Of a stretch of 64,000 bases of DNA, positions 55,400 through 64,000 are shown piece after piece. How positions within the stretch are numbered: the first letter of the stretch is position 1; each line of letters opens with the position of its first letter. The translations under genes were made by a program, and so were the position numbers. The notes below the pieces were generated by a model, which did not search any database, was not told the DNA's origin, and saw nothing but the letters and a program-made list of their open reading frames with translations. The stretch comes from an uncultured Anaeromyxobacter sp. (GTDB lineage Bacteria; Myxococcota; Myxococcia; Myxococcales; Anaeromyxobacteraceae): NCBI GenBank assembly GCA_903904005.1, contig CAIVAR010000116.1, forward strand, positions 1-64,000, written 5' to 3'.

Positions 55400-55946
55400 G
55401 CGCCGCCGCGGCGGGAGGCACGGGCAGCTCGACCCGCGCCGCAGCCCGGACCACCTCGGCGGCGATCCCGAGCTCCCGGGCTGCCACCTCGAGGGCCGGC
55501 CCGAGCGAGCGGGTCTCCCCCATCACCACCTGGCGCGCGAAGCCGGCCGAGGCCGCCGCCTCGACCCAGGCACGGGCCAATACCGGCAGGGGCGCGCCCG
55601 CCGGGAAGGCGATGCCCACGGCCTTCGCCCCGGCGCGCCGCAGGGCCTCGCAGGCGTGGCGCACCGCGAGCGCCGCCGTTCGGGGCGAGGGGTCCCCCAC
55701 GCCGAAGAGGAAGACCCGCCCGGCCCGCAGCCGGCCCGCGCCGGGCAGCAGGAGGGCCTCGCCGTGCTCGGGCGTGACCGTCCCCGCCAGGATGGCCCGG
55801 GAGACCGCGCCGGCGAGCCGCCAGTCGACGAGGGACGGCAGCCCCGTGAGGGGTCGCTCCGCCCCCACGAAGGCGGCCAGCGAGTCGACCTCCACGGCGT
55901 CGAGCGCCGCCAGCGAGAGGTCGCAGGTCTCGATGCGGAGCTTCAC
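55389..55946 (-). CDS. Orphan leucyl-aminopeptidase (M17) N-terminal-domain protein
   Basis: A 185-residue protein resembling only the N-terminal macro-like domain of M17 leucyl aminopeptidases: [31 protein letters not shown] (read in parts), a central [13 protein letters not shown] and a helix with [22 protein letters not shown]. The M17 catalytic domain and its metal ligands are absent. GTG at 55946 overlaps the nusB stop by 4 bp. It ends the leftward rib-nusB run and overlaps asnS tail to tail by 11 bp. It may bind a nucleotide-like ligand or protein partner; function unknown. Confidence 0.7.
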   Translation of the reverse strand: MKLRIETCDLSLAALDAVEVDSLAAFVGAERPLTGLPSLVDWRLAGAVSRAILAGTVTPEHGEALLLPGAGRLRAGRVFLFGVGDPSPRTAALAVRHACEALRRAGAKAVGIAFPAGAPLPVLARAWVEAAASAGFARQVVMGETRSLGPALEVAARELGIAAEVVRAAARVELPVPPAAAAPTA

Positions 55947-56386
55947 CGACCGTGACCGTCCCCGCGCCGCGCCTCGGGCAGGGCGGTCGCGATCCGGTCG
56001 AGGACCCCGTTCACGAAGGCCGCCGAGCTCTCGCTCCCGTACTTCTTGCCGAGCTCGATGGCCTCGTTGATGCAGACCTTGACCGGGACGTCGGAGCGCC
56101 AGCGCAGCTCGAAGACGGCCAGCCGCAGCACGTTGCGGTCGACCTTGGCCATTCGGTCCATGCGCCAGTTGGTGGAGACCTGCTCGATGGTCTCGTCGAT
56201 CTCGCGTCGGTGTGCGGCCACCCCCCGCACCAGCTCCTCGGCGCCCTCGCGAACCTCGCGCTCCACCGGCTCGAAGCTGGGCCAGAAGCGGGCCAGCGCC
56301 TCGTCGAGGTCGGTGGCGGCCACGTCGATCTGGTAGAGCGCCTGGAGGGCGCGCTCGCGGGACTTGGTGCGCCGGGTGTGGGACAT
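55943..56386 (-). CDS. nusB: Transcription antitermination protein NusB
   Basis: Forms a complex with NusE (S10) on boxA RNA to allow antitermination in rRNA operons. The product is 147 residues, all helical: [14 protein letters not shown] at the start, then [10 protein letters not shown] and the typical [32 protein letters not shown] (read in parts). It follows ribH by 9 bp, the widespread ribH-nusB arrangement. Confidence 0.95.
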   Translation of the reverse strand: MSHTRRTKSRERALQALYQIDVAATDLDEALARFWPSFEPVEREVREGAEELVRGVAAHRREIDETIEQVSTNWRMDRMAKVDRNVLRLAVFELRWRSDVPVKVCINEAIELGKKYGSESSAAFVNGVLDRIATALPEARRGDGHGR

Positions 56387-56395
56387 GTGGCCCGT

Positions 56396-56869
56396 TTACT
56401 TCCCGCCCGAGAGGGCGCGGAAGAGGTTGGCCTGCTCCACGGCGGCCACGGCCGCCTCGGCGCCCTTGTTCCCGCCCTTCACACCGGCCCGCTCGAGCGC
56501 CTGTTCCATGGTGTCGCAGGTGAGCACGCCGAACCCCACCGCGCACTCGGCCTCCATCGACACCTGGGCCACACCCTTCGACACCTCGCTCGCCACGTAC
56601 TCGAAGTGGGGCGTCCCGCCGCGGATGACCGCGCCGAGCGCCACCGCCGCGTCGTACCGGCCGCTGCGCGCCACCCGGCGCAGCACCGCCGGGATCTCGA
56701 AGGTCCCCGGGCAGCGGAAGACGTCGACGGCGTCCTCGGCGACCCCGTGGCGCCGCAGCGCGTCCTTGGCCCCGGAGAGCAGTTGCTCGGTGACGAGCGA
56801 ATTGAAGCGCGAGACCACGATGGCGAACTTGAGCCCCTCGCCGACCAGGTTTCCCTCGAAGACCTTCAT
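56396..56869 (-). CDS. ribH: 6,7-dimethyl-8-ribityllumazine synthase
   Basis: Condenses the ribityl-aminopyrimidine with dihydroxybutanone phosphate, the next-to-last step of riboflavin synthesis; forms icosahedral or pentameric shells. The product is 157 residues. Landmarks are [14 protein letters not shown], the substrate loop [27 protein letters not shown] and [14 protein letters not shown]. The ATG overlaps the ribBA stop by 4 bp. Confidence 0.96.
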   Translation of the reverse strand: MKVFEGNLVGEGLKFAIVVSRFNSLVTEQLLSGAKDALRRHGVAEDAVDVFRCPGTFEIPAVLRRVARSGRYDAAVALGAVIRGGTPHFEYVASEVSKGVAQVSMEAECAVGFGVLTCDTMEQALERAGVKGGNKGAEAAVAAVEQANLFRALSGGK

Positions 56870-58149
56870 GACCGTCCTCCCTTGGCCGCGCCGGGCGCGG
56901 CCTTCCGCTTCTTGGTTCGCGCCGGAGCGAGCGTGAGCAGATGCCCCATCTTGTCCCGCTTGGTCGTCAGATACGCGCGGTTCCCGCGCGACGGCGGCGT
57001 CTCGATGGGGACCCGTTCCACCACCTCGAGCCCGTAGCCTTCCAGCCCGACGATCTTCTTCGGGTTGTTGGTGAGCAGCCGCATCTTCCCCACCCCGAGG
57101 TCGCGCAGGATCTGGGCGCCGATGCCGTAGTCGCGCAGGTCGGGCTTGAAGCCCAGCTTCACGTTGGCCTCGGCGGTGTCGAGCCCCTGGTCCTGGAGGT
57201 TGTAGGCCTTGAGCTTGTTCACGAGCCCGATGCCGCGCCCCTCCTGGTCGAGGTAGACGAGCACGCCCTTCCCGGCGTGGGCGATCTGGCGGAGGGCGGC
57301 GTGGAGCTGCGGGCCGCAGTCGCAGCGCGCGCTCCCGAACACGTCGCCGGTCAGGCACTTCGAGTGGACCCGCACGAGCACGGGCTGCCCGGGGCGCCAG
57401 GTGCCCATGACGAGGGCCACGTGCTGGTTCTTGTCGATGTCGTTCTCGTAGGCCACCGCGGTGAACTTCCCGTAACCGGTGGGGAGCGGCGCCTGGGAGG
57501 CGCGCCGGACCAGCGAGTCGCGGGTCATCCGGAAGAAGATGAGGTCGGCGACCGAGGCGATGGGGATGTCGTGCTCCCGGGCCAGCTTCTCCAGCTCGGG
57601 CATGCGGGACATGGTCCCGTCGTCGTTCATGATCTCGCAGATGACGGCCGACGGGGAGAGCCCGGCCAGGCGCGCCAGGTCGACCGAACCCTCGGTCTGC
57701 CCGGCCCGCACCAGCACCCCGCCCGGACGGGCCCGGAGCGGGAAGACGTGGCCCGGGCGGACCAGATCCTTGGGCTTCGCCCCCGGGGCCGCGGCGGTGA
57801 GGATGGTGTGGGCGCGGTCGCGGGCGCTGATCCCGGTGCTGACGCCGCGAGCGGCCTCGATGGAGACGGTGAAGGCGGTCCCGAAGCTGGAGGCGTTCTG
57901 CCCTTCCGGCACCATGAGCGGCAGGTCGAGCGCGCGGGCCTTCTCGTCGGTCATGGCCAGGCAGATGAGCCCCCGCCCGAACTTCGCCATGAAGTTCACC
58001 GCCGCCGGTGTGACCTTCTCGGCGGCGATGCAGAGGTCCCCCTCGTTCTCGCGGTCCTCGTCGTCGACGAGGATGATCATCTTGCCGCGCTGCAAGGCGT
58101 CGATGGCCGCCTCGATCCGCTCCACCGCGTGCTCCGAGTGGCGCGTCAT
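56866..58149 (-). CDS. ribBA: Bifunctional DHBP synthase / GTP cyclohydrolase II
   Basis: Makes both riboflavin precursors: dihydroxybutanone phosphate from ribulose 5-phosphate and the pyrimidine from GTP. The product is 427 residues. The N-terminal RibB domain shows [16 protein letters not shown]. The C-terminal RibA domain (from about residue 210) has the zinc cysteines in [17 protein letters not shown], and [20 protein letters not shown] and [11 protein letters not shown]. Both active sites look intact. The gene overlaps ribE upstream and ribH downstream by 4 bp each. Confidence 0.96.
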   Translation of the reverse strand: MTRHSEHAVERIEAAIDALQRGKMIILVDDEDRENEGDLCIAAEKVTPAAVNFMAKFGRGLICLAMTDEKARALDLPLMVPEGQNASSFGTAFTVSIEAARGVSTGISARDRAHTILTAAAPGAKPKDLVRPGHVFPLRARPGGVLVRAGQTEGSVDLARLAGLSPSAVICEIMNDDGTMSRMPELEKLAREHDIPIASVADLIFFRMTRDSLVRRASQAPLPTGYGKFTAVAYENDIDKNQHVALVMGTWRPGQPVLVRVHSKCLTGDVFGSARCDCGPQLHAALRQIAHAGKGVLVYLDQEGRGIGLVNKLKAYNLQDQGLDTAEANVKLGFKPDLRDYGIGAQILRDLGVGKMRLLTNNPKKIVGLEGYGLEVVERVPIETPPSRGNRAYLTTKRDKMGHLLTLAPARTKKRKAAPGAAKGGRS

Positions 58150-58799
58150 CGTCCCCCCTCCCCGTATCCCCAGTCCTTCAACGAACCCTCCGTGACACCG
58201 GCCACGCCGGCGAACTCGCGCAGCCGTGCGACGTGTCGCGCCACCACGTCGACCTCCAGGTTGACCGGCGTCCCGGGCGCGGCGTCTCCGAGCACGGTGC
58301 GGGACAGGGTCTCCGGGATGAGCGCCACCTCGAAGCGATCGCGCAGGGCGCGCGCCACGGTGAGGGAGACGCCGTCGATGGCGATGGAGCCCTTCTCGGC
58401 GACGAGCGGCGCGATGGCCGCGGGCAGCGACACGGTGAGCCGCGCCCCCTGCCCCTCGGCGACGCGCGCCAGCACCTTGCCGACGGCGTCCACGTGCCCC
58501 TGGACCATGTGGCCGCCCAGCCGGTCGGAGAGGCGCAGCGCTCTCTCTAGATTTACCCGGGTGCCGGACCGCCAGCTCCCCAGCGTGGTCCGTGCCAGCG
58601 TCTCGGGCACGGCGTCGAAGGACATGCGCCCCCCACCGCGCTCGACGACCGTGAGACAGGCCCCGTTGCAGGCCACGCTCTCGCCCAGGACGAGCTCGTC
58701 GACGGGGAGCGCGCCGGGGCGGATGGTGATGCGCGCGCCGCCGCCCCGCGGGTCGAGCCGCTCCACGACGCCGAGGTCGGTGATGAGTCCGGTGAACAT
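58146..58799 (-). CDS. ribE: Riboflavin synthase, alpha subunit
   Basis: Dismutates two lumazine molecules to riboflavin. The product is 217 residues built of two lumazine-binding repeats. The first starts [15 protein letters not shown] with [12 protein letters not shown]. The second has [13 protein letters not shown] with [13 protein letters not shown]. It lies 12 bp after ribD. In some nomenclatures the gene is called ribC. Confidence 0.95.
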   Translation of the reverse strand: MFTGLITDLGVVERLDPRGGGARITIRPGALPVDELVLGESVACNGACLTVVERGGGRMSFDAVPETLARTTLGSWRSGTRVNLERALRLSDRLGGHMVQGHVDAVGKVLARVAEGQGARLTVSLPAAIAPLVAEKGSIAIDGVSLTVARALRDRFEVALIPETLSRTVLGDAAPGTPVNLEVDVVARHVARLREFAGVAGVTEGSLKDWGYGEGGR

Positions 58800-58811
58800 C
58801 GGGTCAGGATC

Positions 58812-59930
58812 TTAGTCCACGCGGGGGGTTCGATCACCTTTCGCCCCCGGGCGGCAGGTGAGGAGCAGGTCCCGGCCCACCCGCCGGACCTCCAGGTCGC
58901 CGACGGCCAGCGCGTCGGCCATGCGTGCCGGCCCCTTGCCGGGGAGCCAGGAGAGGCCGCCCCCGAGGAGCCGGGGGGCCACGAAGAGCATGAGCCGGTC
59001 GACCAGGCCGGCCTCGAGCAGGCTGCTGGCGACCCCCGCTCCCCCCTCGACGAGCAGCGTGGTGACCCCGCGCCGCCCCAGCCGGGAGAGGAGGTCGCCG
59101 AGGTCGACCTGGCCGCGCCGCGCCTTGCATCGCAGGTACTCGACGCCGCGCGGGGGGCGGGCCGGTGGCTTCCCCGCCACGTGGGCCACGAGGGTCGGGG
59201 CCGCCGAACGCTGCCGGAAGAGTCGCAGGCCAGGGGGAAGCGAGAGGCGGGAGTCGAGCACCACCCGGATCGGGTCCCGGCCGCGCCGCCCGCCCGGCCG
59301 GGCGGTGAGGCGGGGGTCGTCGGCGCGGGCGGTTCCGGCGCCCACCAGGACGGCGTCGGAGGTATCGCGGAGCCGGTGCACCCGGTCCCGCGCCTCCGGG
59401 CCTGTCACCCAGCGTGAATCCCCGCCGGCGGTGGCGATGCGCCCGTCGAGGGTGGCCGCCACCTTGAGGGTGACGTGGGGACGGCCGGTGACGATGAAGC
59501 GGAACCAGGGCTCGTTGATCGCGTCGCAGGCCTCGCGCAGGAGCCCCGCCTCGACCTCCACGCCGGCGCGGCGCAGCCGGCGGATGCCCCGGCCGTTCAC
59601 CTGCGGATTGGGATCGCTCGACCCGGAGAAGACCCGGCGCACCCCCGCCTCGAGGATGGCCAGGCTGCAGGGGGGCGTGCGCCCGAAGTGGTCGCAGGGT
59701 TCGAGGGTCGTGTAGAGGTCTGCGCCCCGCGCCTTCCCCCCGGCCGCACGGATCGCCGCCACCTCGGCGTGGGGCGCGCCGGCCCGGGCGTGGTGCCCGC
59801 GACCCACGACGCGCCCCCCCTTCACGAGCACCGCACCCACGGCGGGGTTGGGGCTGGTGCGCCCCAGGCCGCGGCGCGCCTCCCGCAGCGCGAGGCGCAT
59901 GAACCGCTCGCGGTCGGCGCGGCTGCTCAA
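58812..59930 (-). CDS. ribD: Bifunctional riboflavin deaminase/reductase RibD
   Basis: Deaminates and then reduces the pyrimidine intermediate of riboflavin synthesis. The product is 372 residues. The N-terminal deaminase domain has the zinc ligands in PHAEVAAI and [13 protein letters not shown]. The C-terminal reductase domain has [42 protein letters not shown] and [14 protein letters not shown]. The start is TTG at 59930, overlapping the nrdR stop (TTGA), with AAGGAGAAG only 2 bases before it; the next ATG is ten codons in. Confidence 0.92.
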   Translation of the reverse strand: MSSRADRERFMRLALREARRGLGRTSPNPAVGAVLVKGGRVVGRGHHARAGAPHAEVAAIRAAGGKARGADLYTTLEPCDHFGRTPPCSLAILEAGVRRVFSGSSDPNPQVNGRGIRRLRRAGVEVEAGLLREACDAINEPWFRFIVTGRPHVTLKVAATLDGRIATAGGDSRWVTGPEARDRVHRLRDTSDAVLVGAGTARADDPRLTARPGGRRGRDPIRVVLDSRLSLPPGLRLFRQRSAAPTLVAHVAGKPPARPPRGVEYLRCKARRGQVDLGDLLSRLGRRGVTTLLVEGGAGVASSLLEAGLVDRLMLFVAPRLLGGGLSWLPGKGPARMADALAVGDLEVRRVGRDLLLTCRPGAKGDRTPRVD

Positions 59931-60382
59931 GGCTTCTCCTTCAGCCCCTCGACCGCCGCGGTGAACTCGCCGACGTCGCGGAAGTCGCGGTAGACCGAGG
60001 CGAAGCGGACGTAGGCCACCGGGTCCTCGGCGCGGAGCAGTTCCATCACGAGCTCTCCCACCCGGCTGGCCGGCACCTCCCGCTCCCCCGCCTCCTGCAG
60101 CCGGCGCTCGACCTGGGTCGCCATCTCCTCGATGCGCTCCTGCGGGACGGGTCGCTTCTGGCAGGCCCGCCGCATCCCCTCGACCACCTTGCGCCGGTCG
60201 AAGGTCTCGCGCCGGCCGTCCTTCTTCACCAGCGCCGGAAGGCTCTCCTCGACCCGCTCGTAGGTGGTGAATCGGCGCGCGCACCCCAGGCACTCGCGCC
60301 GGCGACGCGTCGCCTGGCCGTCCTGGGCCTCGCGCGAGTCGACGACCCGATCCTGGAGGAGGCCGCAGAAGGGACAGCGCAT
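59927..60382 (-). CDS. nrdR: Transcriptional repressor NrdR
   Basis: Zinc-ribbon/ATP-cone repressor of ribonucleotide reductase genes. The product is 151 residues, the standard size. The zinc ribbon is [22 protein letters not shown] and the ATP-cone begins [19 protein letters not shown]. The nrdR-ribD linkage with overlap is common. No NrdR box was recognised in the window, and no reductase gene is here. Confidence 0.95.
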   Translation of the reverse strand: MRCPFCGLLQDRVVDSREAQDGQATRRRRECLGCARRFTTYERVEESLPALVKKDGRRETFDRRKVVEGMRRACQKRPVPQERIEEMATQVERRLQEAGEREVPASRVGELVMELLRAEDPVAYVRFASVYRDFRDVGEFTAAVEGLKEKP

Positions 60383-60406
60383 CGATCGTCCGTTCCGGGC
60401 CGGCCG

Positions 60407-61660
60407 TCAGATCCGGTCGGGGTAGAGGGGGAACTGCCGGGTGAGCTCGTGGACCTCGCCCTTCACCCGGGCGAGCGACGCCTCGTCGGCGGGGGCGTCG
60501 AGGACCCGCCCGATGAGGGAGGCGACCTGGCGCATCTCGGCGACGGCCATGCCGCGGGTGGTGAGCGCGGGGGTCCCGACGCGGATGCCGGAGGTCACGA
60601 AGGGCTTCTCGGGGTCCCACGGGATCATGTTCTTGTTGACGGTGATGCCTGCCTTGCCGAGCGCCTCCTCGGCGATCTTCCCGTTGAGCTTCTTGGGGCG
60701 CAGGTCGACGAGCATGAGGTGGTTGTCGGTGCCGCCGGAGACGAGCCGCAGCCCGGCCACGACGAGCCCCTCGGCGAGCGCCTTCGCGTTGTCGAGCACC
60801 TGCTGCTGGTAGACCTTGAAGGAGGGCTGCAGCGCCTCGTGGAAGGCCACCGCCTTGGCCGCCACCACGTGCTCGAGCGGACCGCCCTGGATGCCGGGGA
60901 AGATCTGGCTGTTCACGTTCTTGGCGTGGGCCTCCCGGCAGAGGATGAGGCCGCTGCGGGGGCCGCGGAGCGTCTTGTGGGTGGTGGAGGTGACGATGTC
61001 GGCGTGGGGCACCGGGTTCGGGTGCAGCCCCGCCGCGACCAGTCCGGCGATGTGGGCCATGTCGACCATCATGGCCGCCCCGACCTCGCGGGCGATCTCG
61101 GCGAACCGGTCGAAGTGGAGCAGCCGCGGGTAGGCGCTCGCGCCCACGACGAGGACCCGGGGCTTGTGCTCCCGGGCGAGCCGCTGGACCTCGTCCATGT
61201 CCACCGTCTCGTCCGACTGGCGCAGCCCGTAGGGCACGATCCGGAAGAGCCGGCCGGAGAAGTTCACCGGGGAGCCATGGGTGAGGTGCCCGCCGAAGTT
61301 GAGGCTCATGGCGAGGACGGTGTCGCCGGGCTTCGCCAGCGCGAAGTAGGAGGCCATGTTGGCCTGCGACCCGGAGTGGGGCTGGACGTTGGCGTGGTCG
61401 GCGCCGAAGAGCCGCTTGGCCCGGTCGATGGCCAGCTGCTCGACCTGGTCGACCACCTCGCACCCGCCGTAGTACCGCTTCCCCGGGTACCCCTCGGCGT
61501 ACTTGTTGGTGAGGGCCGAGCCGGTGGCCTCCATCACCGCCGGCGAGACGAAGTTCTCGCTGGCGATGAGCTCGAGACCCTCGGCCTGGCGCCGGGTCTC
61601 CTCGCGGACGAGCCGGGCGATATCGGGATCGGCCTCGGAGAGGCGCTGGGTCGGCATCAT
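60407..61660 (-). CDS. glyA: Serine hydroxymethyltransferase
   Basis: PLP enzyme interconverting serine and glycine and making methylene-THF. The product is 417 residues. Landmarks are [56 protein letters not shown] and the PLP lysine in [14 protein letters not shown]. The ATG has GAGGAGCG upstream. It lies 24 bp before nrdR in the same leftward run. The enzyme supplies the methylene-THF used by MetF and TrmFO. Confidence 0.96.
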   Translation of the reverse strand: MMPTQRLSEADPDIARLVREETRRQAEGLELIASENFVSPAVMEATGSALTNKYAEGYPGKRYYGGCEVVDQVEQLAIDRAKRLFGADHANVQPHSGSQANMASYFALAKPGDTVLAMSLNFGGHLTHGSPVNFSGRLFRIVPYGLRQSDETVDMDEVQRLAREHKPRVLVVGASAYPRLLHFDRFAEIAREVGAAMMVDMAHIAGLVAAGLHPNPVPHADIVTSTTHKTLRGPRSGLILCREAHAKNVNSQIFPGIQGGPLEHVVAAKAVAFHEALQPSFKVYQQQVLDNAKALAEGLVVAGLRLVSGGTDNHLMLVDLRPKKLNGKIAEEALGKAGITVNKNMIPWDPEKPFVTSGIRVGTPALTTRGMAVAEMRQVASLIGRVLDAPADEASLARVKGEVHELTRQFPLYPDRI

Positions 61661-61685
61661 GGGAACGCTCCTCGGAAAGGGGGAC

Positions 61686-61714
61686 TGAATACCGCGGCCC
61701 GGCTCAGCGGTCGA
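61686..61714 (-). promoter_or_regulatory. Candidate glyA promoter
   Basis: TCGACC (61714-61709), 17 bp and TATTCA (61691-61686) on the minus strand lie 25 bp before the glyA ATG. The -35 overlaps the end of rpiB. Both hexamers are moderate matches. Confidence 0.38.
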
Positions 61715-62147
61715 GGGCCGCGATCTTGTCGAGCCGGCGCTGGTGCCGCCCCCCCTCGAAGGTCTGCGCCAGGAAGGCCGCCGTGACGGCGCCCCCCAGG
61801 CCGAGCCCGATCACCCGCTCCCCCATGCAGAGAACGTTGGCGTCGTTGTGGGCGCGGGCCATCCGGGCCTCGAACTCGGTGGTGCAGTGGGCGGCCCGGA
61901 CCCCCTTCACCTTGTTGGCTGCGATCGACATGCCGATCCCGGTCCCGCAGACGAGGATGCCGAGCCGCGCCCGCCCCTCGGCTACGGCCTGCCCGACCCG
62001 CGCCGCGAAGTCGGGGTAGTCGACGCTGTCGCCGGAGAAGGGGCCCAGGTCCTCGACCTCGAACCCGGCCGCCGTGGCCACCCGGACCGCCTCCGCCCGC
62101 AGGGAGAGCCCCGCGTGATCCGACCCGAACACAATGCGATCAGCCAT
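61704..62147 (-). CDS. rpiB: Ribose-5-phosphate isomerase B
   Basis: Interconverts ribose 5-phosphate and ribulose 5-phosphate. The product is 147 residues. It begins [14 protein letters not shown] and contains [10 protein letters not shown] and the active-site Cys in [22 protein letters not shown], followed by [13 protein letters not shown]. The ATG is preceded by CCAGGAGGATG. Ribulose 5-phosphate is the RibB substrate, so its position before glyA and the rib genes makes metabolic sense. Confidence 0.95.
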   Translation of the reverse strand: MADRIVFGSDHAGLSLRAEAVRVATAAGFEVEDLGPFSGDSVDYPDFAARVGQAVAEGRARLGILVCGTGIGMSIAANKVKGVRAAHCTTEFEARMARAHNDANVLCMGERVIGLGLGGAVTAAFLAQTFEGGRHQRRLDKIAALDR

Positions 62148-62276
62148 GTACCATCCTCCTGGGACATTAGTTAGAATTCACCAATGCTTATAGATGCTTG
62201 GATACGATGTGGGGCTTGCCTCGAACATCGCGATGAGCCATGAAATGGGGACACAACGTCCATCAGGAGGTCTCTC
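62148..62276. promoter_or_regulatory. Divergent rpiB/lipoprotein upstream region (AT-richer)
   Basis: A 129-bp gap that is clearly richer in A and T than its surroundings (e.g. TTAGTTAGAATTC and CTTATAGATGC). A rightward TTAGTT-16 bp-TATAGA (62167-62194) is the best candidate promoter but is weak. A strong CAGGAGG precedes the ATG at 62277, and CAGGAGG also precedes rpiB. Confidence 0.35.
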
Positions 62277-63050
62277 ATGCGCGTCGCAACTCCGTACATC
62301 GCCCTGGTCCTCGCCGCCACCCTCGTGGGTTGCGGCGGAGGAACCGGCACTTCCCTCCTCGTCAGCACCGCCGTGAAGAGCGGTTCCGCCAAGCTCTCGG
62401 CCGTGCCGACCGGGTCGGGCACCGCCAAGCTCGACAACCTCTACCTCGTCGTGAAGGAACTCGAGCTCACGAAGGCCCCGGCCGCCGTCGCTCCCACCGG
62501 CCCCACCGGTCCCTCGGGGCCGTCCGGCCCGTCCTCCGGCCACGACGTCGAGGAGATCGAGGCCGGCCCGTACGTCCTCGAGGTCAACATCGGTGACACC
62601 AACCTCCAGACGGCCATCCCGGCCAGCCTGGTCCCGGCCGGGTCCTACAAGGGGATCGAGTTCGAGATCCACCGTGTCCGCAACACCGAGAAGCTGAACG
62701 TCCAGGCCACCCGGGGAGGGGTCAAGCTCGACGGCCTGTCCATCGTCCTCGAGGGCACCTGCACCGCCCCGGCCACCGGCACGCCCGCCACGTCGCCCGC
62801 CCCGACGCCCTTCGCCGTCACGTCGACGATGGAGGTCGAGGTGGAGTACGAGAGCCCCGTCACCATCGCGGAGGGTTCGACGGCCAACCTGACCCTCGCC
62901 TTCGACGCCTCGACCTGGCTCGCGGGCCCGAACGGCACCACCCTCGACCCGTGCCTCGGCGACCCGAAGGTGAACGCGAAGATCATCGCCAACGTGAAGG
63001 CGTCGCTCAGGGCCTTCGGCGACGACGACCGGGACGGCGACGACGACTGA
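62277..63050 (+). CDS. DUF4382-like lipoprotein with collagen-like linker
   Basis: A 257-residue predicted lipoprotein (LAATLVGC, C19). The mature part resembles DUF4382-type domains: KLDNLYLVVKELELTK near residue 50, EIEAGPYVLEVN, and PAGSYKGIEFEIHRV. A short collagen-like insert (PTGPTGPSGPSGPSSG) interrupts it at about residues 75-90, and a Thr/Pro-rich stretch follows a single later Cys. It ends in an acidic tail (DDDRDGDDD). AGGAGG fixes the start. It is a lone gene ending at a strong terminator. Function unknown; probably cell-surface. Confidence 0.75.
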   Translation: MRVATPYIALVLAATLVGCGGGTGTSLLVSTAVKSGSAKLSAVPTGSGTAKLDNLYLVVKELELTKAPAAVAPTGPTGPSGPSGPSSGHDVEEIEAGPYVLEVNIGDTNLQTAIPASLVPAGSYKGIEFEIHRVRNTEKLNVQATRGGVKLDGLSIVLEGTCTAPATGTPATSPAPTPFAVTSTMEVEVEYESPVTIAEGSTANLTLAFDASTWLAGPNGTTLDPCLGDPKVNAKIIANVKASLRAFGDDDRDGDDD

Positions 63051-63080
63051 CACGGGCATCCCGGAACCTCGCGGCGAGAC

Positions 63081-63116
63081 ACGGCCGGCGTCGAGAGGCG
63101 CCGGCCGTTTCCTGTT
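63081..63116 (+). terminator. Intrinsic terminator after the DUF4382-like gene
   Basis: A perfect 10-bp stem, ACGGCCGGCG (63081-63090) with CGCCGGCCGT (63099-63108), an 8-base loop and then TTCCTGTT. It is the clearest intrinsic terminator in the window and also separates the convergent fabF gene. Confidence 0.8.
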
Positions 63117-63125
63117 CAGGACCGG

Positions 63126-64000
63126 CTACACCTTCCGGAAGGCGACGACCGCGTTCGTCCCGCCGAAGCCGAAGCTGTTGGAGAGAACCGCCTCGGTGCG
63201 CAGCTCGCGCGCCCGGTTGGGCACCACGTCGAGCTTGCACTCGGGGTCCTGCTCGTCGACGTTCATCGTGGGCGGCACGACCCCCCGGTGGAGCGCGAGG
63301 ACCGAGAACACGGCCTCGGCGCCGCCGGCGGCGCCGAGCATGTGGCCGGTCATGGACTTCGTGGAGGAGACCACGAGCCCCCGGTCGGCCCAGTCGCCGA
63401 AGACCTTCCGGATGGCCTGGCACTCGGCGATGTCGCCCTGCGGCGTGGAGGTGCCGTGGGTGTTCACGTAGCCGACCTGCTCGGGGCGGAGGCCGGCGTC
63501 GGCGAGCGCCATGCGCATGGCCCGCTGACCACCCTCCCCCTCCGGTGCCGGGGAGGTGACGTGGTTGGCATCGCAGCTCGCGCCGTAGCCGCACAGCTCC
63601 GCGTAGATGCGGGCACCGCGGCGGCGGGCGTGCTCGTACTCCTCGACGACGAGGATGCCCGCGCCCTCGGCGGCCACGAAACCGTCGCGCCCCTTGTCGA
63701 ACGGCCGGCTGGCCTTGTCGGGCGCGTCGTTGCGCTCCGACATGGCGCGCGCGGCGCAGAACCCGGCCAGGCCGAGCGGGGTCAGGGTGGCCTCGGTCCC
63801 ACCGGCGATCATCACGTCGGCCATGCCCCGCTCGATGTACATGAGGGCGTCGCCGATGGAGTGGTTGCCGGTGGCGCAGGCCGACACGGGGGAGTAGTTC
63901 GGCCCCTTCAGCCCCCAGCGCAGCGCGATCTGCCCCGGCGCCAGGTTGATGATGATGGCCGGGATGAAGAACGGGCTCACCTTGCGCACGCCGCGTTCCA
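63126..64000 (-). CDS. fabF: 3-oxoacyl-ACP synthase II (KAS II), C-terminal part
   Basis: Condensing enzyme of fatty-acid elongation. The window holds about the last 290 residues; the N-terminus lies beyond 64000. The catalytic triad is visible: Cys in [15 protein letters not shown], His in [13 protein letters not shown] and His in [23 protein letters not shown] near the end is typical. No partner acyl-carrier gene is visible in this window. FabF is favoured over FabB by sequence; a polyketide-type KS is not supported by the neighbours seen. Confidence 0.93.
   Translation of the reverse strand, partial: ERGVRKVSPFFIPAIIINLAPGQIALRWGLKGPNYSPVSACATGNHSIGDALMYIERGMADVMIAGGTEATLTPLGLAGFCAARAMSERNDAPDKASRPFDKGRDGFVAAEGAGILVVEEYEHARRRGARIYAELCGYGASCDANHVTSPAPEGEGGQRAMRMALADAGLRPEQVGYVNTHGTSTPQGDIAECQAIRKVFGDWADRGLVVSSTKSMTGHMLGAAGGAEAVFSVLALHRGVVPPTMNVDEQDPECKLDVVPNRARELRTEAVLSNSFGFGGTNAVVAFRKV

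Overview
The window is about 64 kb of very GC-rich, densely packed bacterial chromosome. The gene content points to a myxobacterium-type member of the former Deltaproteobacteria (Myxococcota), perhaps close to Anaeromyxobacter or a relative; this is inferred from base composition and gene families, not from a marker alignment. It carries roughly 60 protein genes, one tRNA, and no rRNA, CRISPR array, prophage or complete insertion sequence. Most of it is core housekeeping DNA. Genes run in long co-directional strings, often with 4-bp ATGA, GTGA or TTGA overlaps.

Layout. 1-2.7 kb: aspS (cut by the window edge) and recJ. 2.8-8.0 kb: a CusB/CusA-type copper/silver efflux pair, then tRNA-Glu(UUC). 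8.2-11.0 kb: a lipid-related set (WS/DGAT acyltransferase, SCP2-like protein, unknown membrane protein). 11.0-14.1 kb: four exported proteins, including a secreted calpain-like cysteine protease and a zinc-protease-like lipoprotein. 14.1-18.0 kb: metF, greB, ysxC, coaE and two unknowns, with a 117-bp palindromic MITE-like element between two convergent genes. 18.0-20.0 kb: an SDR reductase with two MaoC-fold proteins. 20.0-23.6 kb: a three-gene J-domain/Hsp70/TPR operon with its own promoter. 23.7-26.8 kb: argF, argD, xerC. 26.8-33.5 kb: a TolB-like lipoprotein, trmFO, a DksA-like gene, topA, dprA. 33.5-37.4 kb: LysM protein, TPR lipoprotein, pgeF, MoxR ATPase. 37.4-39.5 kb: PilT and a PilZ protein. 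39.5-49.5 kb: a seven-gene leftward operon ending phoH-pgpH-ybeY-lnt-prfB, with a programmed frameshift in prfB. 49.5-55.4 kb: mazG, rpsT, lptE, leuS, asnS. 55.4-62.1 kb: a leftward run rpiB-glyA-nrdR-ribD-ribE-ribBA-ribH-nusB plus an orphan M17 N-domain protein. 62.3-64 kb: a DUF4382-like lipoprotein, a strong terminator, and fabF (cut by the window edge).

Connections. Envelope biogenesis recurs (Lnt, LptE, many lipoproteins, LysM). Translation and its quality control are heavily represented (aspS, leuS, asnS, prfB, ybeY, rpsT, trmFO, tRNA-Glu). One-carbon metabolism links metF, glyA and trmFO.

Less ordinary features are the palindromic element whose CTAG ends supply the stop codons of both neighbours; a 19-bp divergent intergenic region with two overlapping -10 elements and no room for leaders; the J-domain/Hsp70/TPR operon; the secreted calpain homologue; and a CusA with a glutamine in place of the usual proton-relay glutamate and an insert of about 80 residues. 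All functional assignments come from reading the sequence; no database search was run.
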